Assembly (NCBI GenBank): GCA_030653365.1
Contig: JAURZL010000008.1
Span: 40,008 to 104,007, forward strand
From: Anaerolineaceae bacterium
GTDB lineage: Bacteria > Chloroflexota > Anaerolineae > Anaerolineales > Anaerolineaceae
DNA: 64,000 bases
Reading direction: 5' to 3'
Of this stretch, positions 17,101 through 25,027 are shown in pieces. The translations under genes and the position numbers were made by a program. Below the pieces are notes generated by a model. It saw nothing but the letters and a program-made list of their open reading frames with translations. It was not told the origin of the DNA and searched no databases. Position 1 is the stretch's first letter, and each line of letters starts with the position of its first letter.

Positions 17101-17887
17101 CCAGGATAATGGGATTATTTATTCAAACTCGTCGGATGAAAATTCTTCAGCTGTATCTGATTACTTCCTAAAAATGGGCAAGAGAGTCAGCGAAGGGCTC
17201 GATCATGCAGGTTATCCCTATTGCCGCGGTGGCGTTATGGCCAGTAACCCACGTTGGTGCCGGTCTTTGTCTGAATGGCTCTCGGGTTTTCAGGATTGGG
17301 TGAGTAAGTCTGAACCACAGGAGATCATTGACCTGAGTATCTTCTTTGACTTGCGCACAGTTTATGGAGATGTGGATTTGACGCGGGAGTTACGGCGTTT
17401 CATCCACACAATTGTAGCGGATGATCCTGGATTCATTCATCATTTTGCTAAAAATGCTATCGGGTTCAAACCACCAATGCGGTTGCCGGGGAATATCTAT
17501 GTGGGTGGCGGTTCAACCGAGCATCCGGGCGAGATCAACCTGAAAGATGCGATGGCGCCCATGGTTAATTTTGCAAGGTTGTATGCATTACGATACCAGG
17601 TTATTCAGACTCACACATTGGAAAGGATTGAGGCATTGTGTGAGCGCAACTTAATTCAAACAACCAGTCGGGATGAGATGATTGCCGCATATGACTTTTT
17701 GATGCAATTACGGCTGCAATCCCAGGTTGAAGCAATTCAGGCAGGAAAGCACCCTCAAAATAATATTCATCCCGGTAAATTAGGGTATATCCAACAGGAA
17801 TCGATGAAGCAGGCATTTGCACAGATCTCAGCGGTACAAAAGAAAATCGGATATGATTTTTTGGGGGGAGGGAGAGATGGCTTATAA
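14171..17887 (+). CDS. PHP phosphoesterase - Cache - PAS - 2xCBS - DUF294 nucleotidyltransferase fusion protein
   Basis: 1238 aa from the ATG at 14171; an ATG at 14138, inside a hairpin, would add 11 residues. Numbering here uses the longer form. Residues 18-230 are a PHP domain with all metal-site residues visible: HCH (21-23), D28, DHD (52-54), E78, H89, H169, D226, H228. A helix (291-313), a single-Cache domain (about 315-470, DYFWIQDQEPRMIMHP and GWVIGTGIY) and a second helix (482-503) place Cache outside. Then come a PAS domain (517-632), a PAS-like spacer, two CBS repeats (about 785-895), a DUF294 nucleotidyltransferase with GSQGRQEQ (976-983) and D988/D990, and the DUF294 C-terminal domain. 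DUF294/CBS proteins accompany ActP-like symporters in other bacteria. Here the same protein has a potential nucleotide hydrolase, so it may regulate the symporter by reversible nucleotidylation (inference). Confidence 0.87.
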   Translation: MNETILVNFHCHSLFSDGDQTPEVLAADLAANGVRYAALTDHDSIEGYQRFQDALKKRGVTGFPGLELTTQFQGREIHLLCYGFDPNHPDLVTTLVSMRQARNLEVYSIADSIRKMGNTTSNGDSDQPVINAAPRGILTASDAIDLVHRAGGKVFLAHPYFYETDSDNLDEFLAALKKLGLDGLEAIYAPYFNDKREILRQLAYKYDLLISAGTDFHTLNDSSLVGYGIEISREDWDHFRKALFAGGTFDIEMGNDRQLISPGEQSNSRVKPHQFRKRSYLIRIFLPTLFAIALFLAVIWGIMLPSFEETLLDRKKEMIHELTSSAWSILASYEQDERNGLLTREQAQSMAVTRIEALRYGPEGKDYFWIQDQEPRMIMHPYRSDLNGEDLRSFSDPRGVAIFVEFAELVRRQGEGYIEYVWQWKDDPDRLEPKESFVKGFEPWGWVIGTGIYTDDVNDEIARIEQSLINTSLTISGIIVVLLLFVLQQSLRIEFERQEILDELRESTERYHTLIEATTEGTLLFVEERCRYANPTFLNMTGYTTRQLEFVDMADLLPKEMENNAIWERFKRMASDEPVVEEVFEGFLKKADGSHLECVLALNPIQFAGQRGFILLARDIARSIEVAPDQGVIHAAQAAPIGIFRARAARRAVFIEMNQEVRSLLANIKHDQPALADLFLDPDEYDEFYQNLQSNRVVKNITTHIEDKDLSTRILSISAQLVEDSVDHTSYIDGLIEDVTITRKQEAGREALIQKLQASLLFLHEPISSLGRDALVCDMYSSIEQVARQMTVRKVTAALVSSGSETIIGIVTDHDLRERVLAEKVQITAPIHTIMSAPLTKISEQALIYEALLRMEEFGVRHLAVEDRNGRIVSVIDNKSLVQFQRYGPIVINREIARAVTTEEVAQCTKRAPALVKTLIDSSTRPRHVTYLLASICDAVTIRLVELAIEELGPPPIAFAFIAMGSQGRQEQTLVTDQDNGIIYSNSSDENSSAVSDYFLKMGKRVSEGLDHAGYPYCRGGVMASNPRWCRSLSEWLSGFQDWVSKSEPQEIIDLSIFFDLRTVYGDVDLTRELRRFIHTIVADDPGFIHHFAKNAIGFKPPMRLPGNIYVGGGSTEHPGEINLKDAMAPMVNFARLYALRYQVIQTHTLERIEALCERNLIQTTSRDEMIAAYDFLMQLRLQSQVEAIQAGKHPQNNIHPGKLGYIQQESMKQAFAQISAVQKKIGYDFLGGGRDGL

Positions 17888-18305
17888 AATGTCAAAGGAT
17901 GCAATCATCACACGTTGTGGGTATCGATGTGACCTTTGCCTTGCGTACAAACCGAATGTAATAAAAAACTCTGCCAATCAGCAAAAATTGAGTGATGGTT
18001 GGTTCAAATACTTTGGTTTTCGGATTCCACCAGAAAATATTGTATGTGATGGTTGCATGTCAGACAATCCGAAACTTATCGATATAAGTTGCCCTGTCAG
18101 GCCGTGTGTTTTGAATAAAGGTCATAAAAATTGTGCCGAGTGTTCTGAAATGATCTGTGGAAAATTGAGCGAACGTATAGTAGTTTATGATGAGTTGCGG
18201 ACCAGTCTTGGGATCGACATCCCGGAGGATGATTATCAGTGTTTCATTCGTCCATACGAGAATAAGCGGAGGTTGAAAAAGCTAGCAGCTGGTAACAAAG
18301 AATAA
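17877..18305 (+). CDS. DUF3795-type cysteine-rich protein
   Basis: 142 aa from the ATG at 17877, preceded by a strong GGGAGGGAGAG; a longer reading from 17817 has no ribosome site. It overlaps the end of the fusion gene by 11 nt, so it is co-translated. Four cysteine pairs (CGYRCDLC, CDGC, CPVRPC, CAEC) suggest zinc or Fe-S binding. The pattern ITRCGYRCDLCLAYKPN is typical of DUF3795 proteins, whose function is unknown. A role linked to the symporter cluster cannot be shown. Confidence 0.83.
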   Translation: MAYKMSKDAIITRCGYRCDLCLAYKPNVIKNSANQQKLSDGWFKYFGFRIPPENIVCDGCMSDNPKLIDISCPVRPCVLNKGHKNCAECSEMICGKLSERIVVYDELRTSLGIDIPEDDYQCFIRPYENKRRLKKLAAGNKE

Positions 18306-18373
18306 ATTTTTAACTAGGATTTTTATTTTATGAGTGCAGAGAAATCATTCTTTTTGTAGCAGCTGAAAAAATT

Positions 18374-19159
18374 ATGATGATTTCAGAAAAACAGGAAACC
18401 ATGGCAAATCGAAGTTATGAGCAACTGGTCGAAGAAGCATTAAAACAGAAATTCTCCGGGTGGGATTTTTCCTGGTTGGACGGACGTTATTATGAATCAG
18501 AAACATTCTGGAATTATCGCCAGTTGGTATTGGACCGAATGCGTTTGGTGTCCTCGATATTGGACATGGGAACTGGCGGGGGTGAGTTTCTGGCATCATT
18601 ATCTGATTTGCCCTTACAAACATATGCAACCGAGTATTATCCACCTAACATACCAATTGCTACTCAGCGTCTCACCCCATTAGGTGTACAGGTGGTGCCA
18701 TTAAAGGATGAACATATTTTACCTTTTCAAAATGAAATGTTCGATTTTGTCATCAATCGACATGAATATTACGAATTGTCGGAAGTGTGGCGGATTTTGA
18801 AACCTGGTGGAATCTTCCTGACACAGCAGGTTGGTCCCCGGAATTGCGTCCAGCTTAATCAATACCTGGGTGCCCCCCTGGATCCCCACACGGGGAAATG
18901 GTCATTGTCCCAGGAAAAACAGGATTTTGTTGATGCTGGCTTTTCTGTGTTGCAATCTCATGAACAGGTTCTGGAAAGTAATTTTTATGATATTGGTGCA
19001 GTGGTCTTTTATTTAAAAGTAATTGAGTGGCAAATCGAGGATTTCTCTGTCGAAAAATATGAGCAGCGTTTACGGGAAATGCATCAGCTCATTGAACATC
19101 AAGGGGCGTTTTATGCTACTGAACACCGTTTTCTCATCAAAGCAAAAAAACCTCTTTAA
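18374..19159 (+). CDS. Class I SAM-dependent methyltransferase
   Basis: 261 aa. SAM-binding motif I is SSILDMGTGGGEFLASL (about 57-73), an acidic residue follows the second strand (TEYYPPN), and motif IV is FDFVINRHEYYEL, followed by WRILKPGGIFLTQQVG. This is a complete Rossmann-type methyltransferase. The first ATG lacks a ribosome site; an ATG at 18401 with AGGA four bases ahead would shorten the protein by nine residues. The pattern resembles UbiE/YcgJ-type small-molecule methyltransferases; the acceptor is unknown. Confidence 0.87.
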   Translation: MMISEKQETMANRSYEQLVEEALKQKFSGWDFSWLDGRYYESETFWNYRQLVLDRMRLVSSILDMGTGGGEFLASLSDLPLQTYATEYYPPNIPIATQRLTPLGVQVVPLKDEHILPFQNEMFDFVINRHEYYELSEVWRILKPGGIFLTQQVGPRNCVQLNQYLGAPLDPHTGKWSLSQEKQDFVDAGFSVLQSHEQVLESNFYDIGAVVFYLKVIEWQIEDFSVEKYEQRLREMHQLIEHQGAFYATEHRFLIKAKKPL

Positions 19160-19406
19160 CTCCGCTGAATTTTTTTAGAAAATATTACCACTTGGCAGGT
19201 AACAATTGGGGAAAAATGGGAATCACAGACTATACAGGTGATTGAATTTCGGTTTTGTCGTTATAAAATCGTTTTTATTATTGGCAGTAAAAAATTAATA
19301 AATCTTATCTTATAAGTTGCTATAGATTTTTTCTGCAAGAGATGTATTGCCATCATCTAAACCCAGAATAATTTTCGATGGTCGTTAATGACCTCGGAGT
19401 GTAATA

Positions 19407-20339
19407 ATGCTTAAAACTTGGTCGGGAAAACTTACTTTATTTGCCTTTATAGTATCCACTATTCTTGGTGGCAATAATGCAATTGCAGTTCGATTTAGCA
19501 ATGCTGAAATACCGCCTTTTTTTGGGGCGGCTTTTCGATTTGCTATAGCTGGATTGATACTGTTTTTAATTGTCATTATCAAACGATTACCATTGCCTAA
19601 AGGACGTACTTTGATTGGAGTCTTAATTTTTGGAGTACTTCAATTTGGTATTGGTTATGCTTTAGGTTATTGGAGCCTTCTAGAGGTATCTGCTGGATTG
19701 TTTCAAGTCATCCTGGCTATCGTTCCACTTTTAACTTATGTATTTGCGATTTTACATCGTCAGGAATCATTCCAATGGAGAATCCTTTTCGGAGGATTTA
19801 TTTCCATGGTGGGTGTAGCGATAATATTCCAAGATAGCCTATCAGCTAATGTTCCATTACTTTCTCTATTGGCAATTATATTGACAGCTGCTTGTTTTGC
19901 AGAATCATTAGTTCTCGTCAAATCTTTTCCTGATATCCATCCTATTACTACAAATTCAATCTCAATGATAATGGGATCATTGATACTCTTTGCATTTTCA
20001 ACACTTTCTCGTGAAGTTCCCCATATTCCAAATATGTCAGTTACATTTTTGGCTGTAATCTATCTGATTTTTTTCGGTTCTATCGTTATGTTTGTGTTGG
20101 CTTTATATGTGATTGCAAGATGGAAAGCTTCGGCTTCTTCTTATCAACTTGTTCTTATGCCAATCGTTACAATTCTTTTTTCATCATGGTTATCACATGA
20201 ATCCATATCATTCACTTTTTTATACGGTGGTTTTATAGTACTAGCAGGTGTTTATATTGGATCGATTATGCCCTCTGAATTTATTTGGAGATTCTTTTTT
20301 GATAAAAAGGGTGAGGGAAAGTTGAATAAGGCAGAGTAA
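19407..20339 (+). CDS. EamA/DMT-family transporter
   Basis: 310 aa with ten predicted helices in two homologous halves, each an EamA domain (first half begins FIVSTILGGNNAIAVRFSN, second LAIILTAACFAESLVLVKSF). DMT transporters export amino acids, metabolites or drugs; the substrate is not predictable. A GGAG seven bases before the ATG supports the start. It stands alone, with about 250 nt upstream in which I see no gene. It is one of two EamA proteins in this window (the other at 58056). Confidence 0.88.
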   Translation: MLKTWSGKLTLFAFIVSTILGGNNAIAVRFSNAEIPPFFGAAFRFAIAGLILFLIVIIKRLPLPKGRTLIGVLIFGVLQFGIGYALGYWSLLEVSAGLFQVILAIVPLLTYVFAILHRQESFQWRILFGGFISMVGVAIIFQDSLSANVPLLSLLAIILTAACFAESLVLVKSFPDIHPITTNSISMIMGSLILFAFSTLSREVPHIPNMSVTFLAVIYLIFFGSIVMFVLALYVIARWKASASSYQLVLMPIVTILFSSWLSHESISFTFLYGGFIVLAGVYIGSIMPSEFIWRFFFDKKGEGKLNKAE

Positions 20340-20438
20340 AATTTTCCTATACAGGATTTTTTTGCTTATTACACTAATGACTAAAAAAAGATGATAATTG
20401 AAGTAGAAATTTATGAAAGCGAAAGGATATTCCTTAAC

Positions 20439-20912
20439 ATGAACACAATCCAATCTGAACATTTCACCAAAGCGATGTTGATGTTGTTAAAAGAGACCTT
20501 CGAAGAGGTAGTTAGTATTTACCTGGATAAAGGTACGTCATTGTTTCAAACATTAGCCGGGATTTCAGCGGAAGAAGCCTCAACTCCAGTAGGTGGAAAA
20601 TGTGCGACATTGGCTGCGCAGGTCAAACACGTGGCTTTCTATCTGGATGTGGTTTATAACAGTGTGCATAAACCTGATTATCCACAGGTAGATTGGAACG
20701 AGATCTGGAACAATGTAACAGCAGTTAATGCTGAAGAATGGCAAATCATTCAGACTGAATTGCGCCAGAGTTATGCCAATATTCAGGATCTGGTGAAAAC
20801 GACTCCCGCCTGGCCCAGTGAAAGAGAAATCGGTGGAGCAATGGCATTATTAGCCCATAGTGCCTATCATTTAGGAGAGATTCGGCAGGCTTTGTGTACC
20901 CTGCGACCCTGA
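20439..20912 (+). CDS. DinB-superfamily protein
   Basis: 157 aa from the ATG at 20439; an in-frame ATG at 20391 adds 16 residues of unrelated-looking sequence. It is a four-helix-bundle DinB protein: first helix MLMLLKETFEEVVSIYLDKG, histidine in AAQVKHVAFYLD, and the final helix with LLAHSAYHLGEIRQAL. The three histidines (in QVKH, AHSAYH) match the metal triad of the family. Members bind divalent metal and some are thiol S-transferases; the specific role is unknown. Confidence 0.84.
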   Translation: MNTIQSEHFTKAMLMLLKETFEEVVSIYLDKGTSLFQTLAGISAEEASTPVGGKCATLAAQVKHVAFYLDVVYNSVHKPDYPQVDWNEIWNNVTAVNAEEWQIIQTELRQSYANIQDLVKTTPAWPSEREIGGAMALLAHSAYHLGEIRQALCTLRP

Positions 20913-20940
20913 TCAGGCAGAATGCAATAAAATCGACAAG

Positions 20941-21669
20941 TTACGCAGATAACGCCAGATCGTTTCCTTTACGAATGAAGTAAAAGGCAATCACCAAACC
21001 AACCAATGCAAGACCGGCACCAAATTCATCAATAATGAATGGGGTAATTTTTTTTTGCAAGGTCAGTGGCGTGAAAATCGCCTGGACAAATAAATTGTGG
21101 CTGGCATGCAGGATAGCAGCAGTCCACAGACTACCTGATTTGAGACGCAGCCAGGCAAAAGCAAAACTTATTCCCAATACCATAATCGTAAACATGACCC
21201 CGGCGTATATTTTTGGAATACCGGGCATGTTGTAATCAGCAAAGAAGATAGCAGGCATATGCCAGACAGCCCAGACAGCGCCACTAATCAGGGCAACTTT
21301 GGGGTAAGTGGTAATCTTAGCCAATTCAGGGACAAAGACTCCACGCCATCCAATTTCTTCTCCTGTAGCGCTTAACAGACTACCAAATAATCCGATAATA
21401 CCAGCAACTACACTGAAAATCAAAATCACAATTGTCGGGTTTGAGCTTGTAATTCCGTAAGACTGGGTGATTTCAGATATAAATTCCGGATCTGGTACTC
21501 CTCCAAGTCCGGAAATCCAGGTTATTCCATAGACAACCAGGCAGTAAATTACAGGAAGGAAATAAGCAATTAACAAATATTTTGCTTTTCCTAATTTCCA
21601 ACCCATTCCCCGCAATGTTCGCTCATAAACTAATTGTGTTATGATTCCGGCAAACCCCGGGACCCACAT
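20941..21669 (-). CDS. CPBP-family intramembrane metalloprotease, 5' end lost to a frameshift
   Basis: 242 aa readable from an internal ATG at 21669. The CPBP/CaaX motifs are all there: EEIGWRGVFVPEL (the EExxxR motif), AVWHMPAIFF and ILHASHNLF. The true start is probably the ATG at 21805, with an AGGA upstream: the frame from there reads MSTSNPQKK and then meets a run of ten A (plus-strand T at 21777-21786). With nine A the reading continues through a normal first transmembrane helix (IYLFLALVLILSSIVYYFIF) into the ORF; with ten it runs to an early stop. So this copy is either broken, slippery, or mis-sequenced by one base. Members process peptides or protect against bacteriocins. Confidence 0.82.
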   Translation of the reverse strand: MWVPGFAGIITQLVYERTLRGMGWKLGKAKYLLIAYFLPVIYCLVVYGITWISGLGGVPDPEFISEITQSYGITSSNPTIVILIFSVVAGIIGLFGSLLSATGEEIGWRGVFVPELAKITTYPKVALISGAVWAVWHMPAIFFADYNMPGIPKIYAGVMFTIMVLGISFAFAWLRLKSGSLWTAAILHASHNLFVQAIFTPLTLQKKITPFIIDEFGAGLALVGLVIAFYFIRKGNDLALSA

Positions 21670-21776
21670 TAAGAGCAGAACAAGGTTACCGCCATAGGAT
21701 TGTAAACTGCCGGATTTGAAGATAAAGTAATAAACGATTGAGGAAAGAATTAGTACAAGAGCTAAAAATAAATAGA

Positions 21777-21786
21777 TTTTTTTTTT
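21777..21786 (-). repeat. Ten-base poly-A/T tract inside the 5' coding region of the CPBP gene
   Basis: On the minus strand ten A residues follow codon 6 of the reconstructed reading frame. A run of nine would restore one continuous frame of about 288 codons from 21805 to 20941. Confidence 0.8.
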
Positions 21787-21991
21787 GAGGGTTGGAAGTA
21801 GACATTAATTGTTTTATCCTGAAAATAATTTAGTATTTTGAAAAAGAAAATCGAATCACGCAAACATATTATATATATAAATCACTAAACTTTAAGTATC
21901 AATTGTTATGAATATTTCTTTTTCCTGGTATATCCGATAATTAGGACTATAATAGGGAAATATTGCTTAAAAACGCAATAAAGGTCAATAT

Positions 21992-23224
21992 TTGAAAAAA
22001 CCAGAAACCAGCGGTTCCTCATTATTCTCACCTTTAAGCATCATACTTGCAGTTGCAGCTATGCTTGTTCTGTTCCCTACGCTTATTATTAAAGGACCTT
22101 CGATCTTTAGTCCTGGACAATTATCTTCACAATCCACACGGGGAAAGGTGTTTGCGGAGGTCAGTTCGCACGCAGAAATCGAGACACAATGTAAACTCTG
22201 CCATCAACCATTGCTATTAAGTCAGAGTGAAAGTTGTCTTAACTGCCATGAGGATATTGACATTCAAGTTGATCAGGAAATTGGTATGCATGGGTACCTG
22301 GCAATAAATACCTCCTGTAGAAATTGTCATTCCGATCACCAGGGGCGTGACTTTGACATGCTTCAAGGTGCATTGAAAAATTTTGACCATAACCAGACAT
22401 CATTTTCACTCACTGGTGAGCATCTACCTCTTACTTGTAAGGAATGTCATACTGAAAATAATTTCCAGATTAGATCTGATTGTTCAACCTGTCATCTTGA
22501 ACCTGAACAACACGCCGGTATGTTCTCATTGGATTGTTCTGAATGTCATACGACACAAGCCTGGACACCGGCTGTGTGGGATTATAATCCATTTGATCAT
22601 GAAGAAGTGGGTTTCAGCCTGATACTCCATGAACTGGATTATCAAGGCAATTTAATTGCCTGTATGGATTGCCATCAATCAGACGGAATCGAAATTGTCC
22701 TACCTTCCTGTCATGAATGTCATGAACAAAATAATCCGGTTTTTATGCAGGAGCATAGTGATTTGTTTGGATTTAATTGCACTGACTGTCACGATGGTGT
22801 TGATAAAATGAAAAACTTCGAGCATCAAAATGTTTTCGTTCTGGATGGTGCCCATAGCGAACTTGAATGCCTTGCATGCCATGAAAACCAACAATTTCGA
22901 GAAACCCCGACTGAATGTTCCGCCTGTCATGAAGAACCAGAAATCCACGCTGGTAGTTTTGGGTTGAATTGTGCCAACTGCCATTCGACAGAAGCCTGGC
23001 AGCCTGCTATGTTGATGTCGCATACATTTCCGCTGGACCATGGCGAAGAAGGTGAAATCGAATGTATGGTCTGTCATGTTGACAGCTATACCCAATATAC
23101 ATGCGAAAGTTGCCACAATTCCCAGGAGAGGGAATTTATTGAGGAACATGAAGATGAAAATATCCCCAGAGAAGAACTGATGGATTGTGTCACCTGTCAT
23201 GAGGATGGAGAAACTCATGACTAA
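21992..23224 (+). CDS. Multiheme c-type cytochrome, 15 CxxCH motifs
   Basis: 410 aa. The start is TTG with AAAGG seven bases ahead. An N-terminal helix (IILAVAAMLVLFPTLII) acts as signal or anchor, then 15 CxxCH heme-c motifs run to the C terminus, the first at CKLCH and the last at CVTCH. Many are preceded or followed by free histidines (for example CRNCHSDHQGRDF) that could be second axial ligands. The spacing follows a recurrent cytochrome c3/c7-like pattern (FDHxxTxFxLTGxH, CxxCH), typical of electron-conducting multiheme proteins. It is the first gene of a five-gene redox cluster and would act outside the membrane. Confidence 0.93.
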   Translation: MKKPETSGSSLFSPLSIILAVAAMLVLFPTLIIKGPSIFSPGQLSSQSTRGKVFAEVSSHAEIETQCKLCHQPLLLSQSESCLNCHEDIDIQVDQEIGMHGYLAINTSCRNCHSDHQGRDFDMLQGALKNFDHNQTSFSLTGEHLPLTCKECHTENNFQIRSDCSTCHLEPEQHAGMFSLDCSECHTTQAWTPAVWDYNPFDHEEVGFSLILHELDYQGNLIACMDCHQSDGIEIVLPSCHECHEQNNPVFMQEHSDLFGFNCTDCHDGVDKMKNFEHQNVFVLDGAHSELECLACHENQQFRETPTECSACHEEPEIHAGSFGLNCANCHSTEAWQPAMLMSHTFPLDHGEEGEIECMVCHVDSYTQYTCESCHNSQEREFIEEHEDENIPREELMDCVTCHEDGETHD

Positions 23225-23248
23225 TCCAATAGAAAGGAGACAGACACC

Positions 23249-24736
23249 ATGCGAAGAAACTACTTAATAGTTACTCTTTCCATATTATTTGTTTTGTTTG
23301 GAATGAGTACAATCGTATTGGCGTTTGTAGAGTTTGCTCCGATCAACGCAGAACAGAAACTCTTCCCTATCCAGGAAAAATTGGAACATTCTCTGCATGT
23401 TTTTTATACCTCACCAACGAGTAAGTCAGCTTATGAATTAAGGTTACTGGAGAAACGTGTACACGACTTGTCGGATGACCAGGAGATAGCGAGGTTCAAT
23501 GCCGTTTGGGTTGAATTAGAGCATGTTCTAAATCAATTTGAACACTTACCTGCGGATGCTGAAGGAAATCCCCGAATTCGTTTTGTGAAAATTCTGGGTG
23601 ATATTCTAGAAAAAATGGAGCAATTCACTTATCTGGAAGAAACAAATCCAACAAAATTTATGGAAGCATATGAGAGGATTTTTGATCTGAGAATGCTTGC
23701 ATTGGATTCTACTAATCCACTATCGAATCTTAATACTCTCCGAAATGCTTCCCACCAGACTCTCGTGAAAGAAAGCGCTTCACAAAAATTCACTACTGCT
23801 CAAATCAAAGCCATCCAACCTCACAAGGTCCCGTTTTTACCTGGAAGTGTGGGAGCAGAACACGATTTCTTTCCTCTGATCGGACAACATGCTGATATCT
23901 CCTGTGAAAGTTGTCATGTTAATATGACCTATGCAGGTATCCCAAACCAGTGCGTGGATTGCCATACAGAAGTGCTTCCGAATAATCACTTTGCAGGAAT
24001 TTGTTCGCTATGTCATACACCTGCAGCATGGAAACCGGCTAATTTTGATCATTCCACTGTAGAAGCTGCAGATTGCCAGGGTTGTCACTTGCCTGATAAA
24101 CCAACCAAACATTATTCCGGACAATGTTCCAGCTGTCATAGTACCAATGCCTGGATTCCTGCCAGTTTCGACCATACAGTGGCTGGTGCCACGGATTGTC
24201 AGAGTTGCCACTCGATCAATAAACCTGCGAATCATTTCTCGGGACAATGTTCAAGCTGTCATAGTACCAATGCATGGAAACCTGCAAGCTTTAATCATTC
24301 TGCAGCCGGCGCAACCGATTGTCAAAGCTGCCATTCCAATAATAAACCAGCCAATCATTTTGGTGGGCAATGTTCGAGCTGCCATAGTACCGATGGGTGG
24401 AAACCAGCGGGCTTTAATCATCCTGCTGCAGGCGCGACCGATTGTCAAAGCTGCCATTCCGGTAATAAACCAGACAATCATTTTGCCGGACAATGTTCCA
24501 GTTGCCACAGTACTGACTCCTGGGGAGGGGCGAGTTTCAGCCATTCTTTCCCAATGAACCATGGTAAAGCGAATGGCGAATGTGCACAATGCCATCCATC
24601 TGGTGGAAGCAGTTGGACCTGTTTTAATTGTCACAGTGAATCAAAAATGACCGAAAAACATGAAGAAAAAGGAATTCCTGATTATGTGGTACGCTGTATG
24701 GAATGCCATGGTAATGGAGAAGAAAATGATGATTAA
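23249..24736 (+). CDS. Multiheme c-type cytochrome, 14 CxxCH motifs with internal repeats
   Basis: 495 aa, ATG preceded by AAAGGAG. Signal or anchor helix at about 6-28. An N-terminal helical region of about 190 residues has no heme motif and may be a recognition or coiled domain. From about residue 220 there are 14 CxxCH motifs. The middle part is a perfect-period repeat of 41 residues (GQCSSCHSTNAW, SFNHSAAGATDCQSCHS), each with two hemes, a pattern fitting recent unit duplication. It lies 24 nt after the 15-heme gene. Together they would carry electrons along the cell exterior (inference from the family). Confidence 0.93.
   Translation: MRRNYLIVTLSILFVLFGMSTIVLAFVEFAPINAEQKLFPIQEKLEHSLHVFYTSPTSKSAYELRLLEKRVHDLSDDQEIARFNAVWVELEHVLNQFEHLPADAEGNPRIRFVKILGDILEKMEQFTYLEETNPTKFMEAYERIFDLRMLALDSTNPLSNLNTLRNASHQTLVKESASQKFTTAQIKAIQPHKVPFLPGSVGAEHDFFPLIGQHADISCESCHVNMTYAGIPNQCVDCHTEVLPNNHFAGICSLCHTPAAWKPANFDHSTVEAADCQGCHLPDKPTKHYSGQCSSCHSTNAWIPASFDHTVAGATDCQSCHSINKPANHFSGQCSSCHSTNAWKPASFNHSAAGATDCQSCHSNNKPANHFGGQCSSCHSTDGWKPAGFNHPAAGATDCQSCHSGNKPDNHFAGQCSSCHSTDSWGGASFSHSFPMNHGKANGECAQCHPSGGSSWTCFNCHSESKMTEKHEEKGIPDYVVRCMECHGNGEENDD
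24119..24560 (+). repeat. 123-bp in-frame tandem repeat, about 3.6 copies
   Basis: Copies start at GGACAATG/GGGCAATG at 24119, 24242, 24365 and 24488, exactly 123 bp apart. They encode the two-heme 41-residue unit of the 14-heme cytochrome. The DNA copies remain very alike, so duplication is recent or homogenised. Confidence 0.85.
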
Positions 24737-25016
24737 TCCAAAAATTCCTAATGCCACATTGTTTGGTTCGCTTTTTCTGGAAACGAGTATCAAAAGGGAA
24801 AGGCTAGCCTCCGGATTCATTATTCCTGATGAAAATCGGTGTGTTCAGTGTGGAATTTGTTCCTTTAATTGCCCGATTGGGGTGGATGTTAGAGCCCATG
24901 CTTTCCGCGGACTGGAAATACATGAAAGTAAATGCTTGACCTGCGGTGAATGTGTCCGTCGTTGTCCGCGGGGAGTGCTGCAATTTGACCAAAAACGTGG
25001 TGATAAAAATTTCTAA
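24726..25016 (+). CDS. Ferredoxin-like protein with two [4Fe-4S] sites
   Basis: 96 aa from the ATG at 24726, which has GGAG six bases upstream and overlaps the end of the cytochrome gene by 11 nt. Two classical cluster motifs, CVQCGICSFNCPIG and CLTCGECVRRCPRG, are visible. The N-terminal extension (about 35 residues, LFGSLFLETSIKRERLASGF) resembles the entry segment of HdrC/GlpC-like iron-sulfur proteins. It likely passes electrons between the following flavoprotein and the membrane or cytochrome components (inference). Confidence 0.88.
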   Translation: MMINPKIPNATLFGSLFLETSIKRERLASGFIIPDENRCVQCGICSFNCPIGVDVRAHAFRGLEIHESKCLTCGECVRRCPRGVLQFDQKRGDKNF

Positions 25017-25027
25017 GGATGAAACCA

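Noticed and set aside
17817..17876. Longer N terminus for the DUF3795 protein
   Set aside because: The 20 extra residues lie in the end of the fusion gene in another frame and have no ribosome site, while 17877 has a strong one.
24119..24560. CRISPR-like repeat array
   Set aside because: Units of 123 bp without spacers, in frame, coding for heme-binding modules of a cytochrome.
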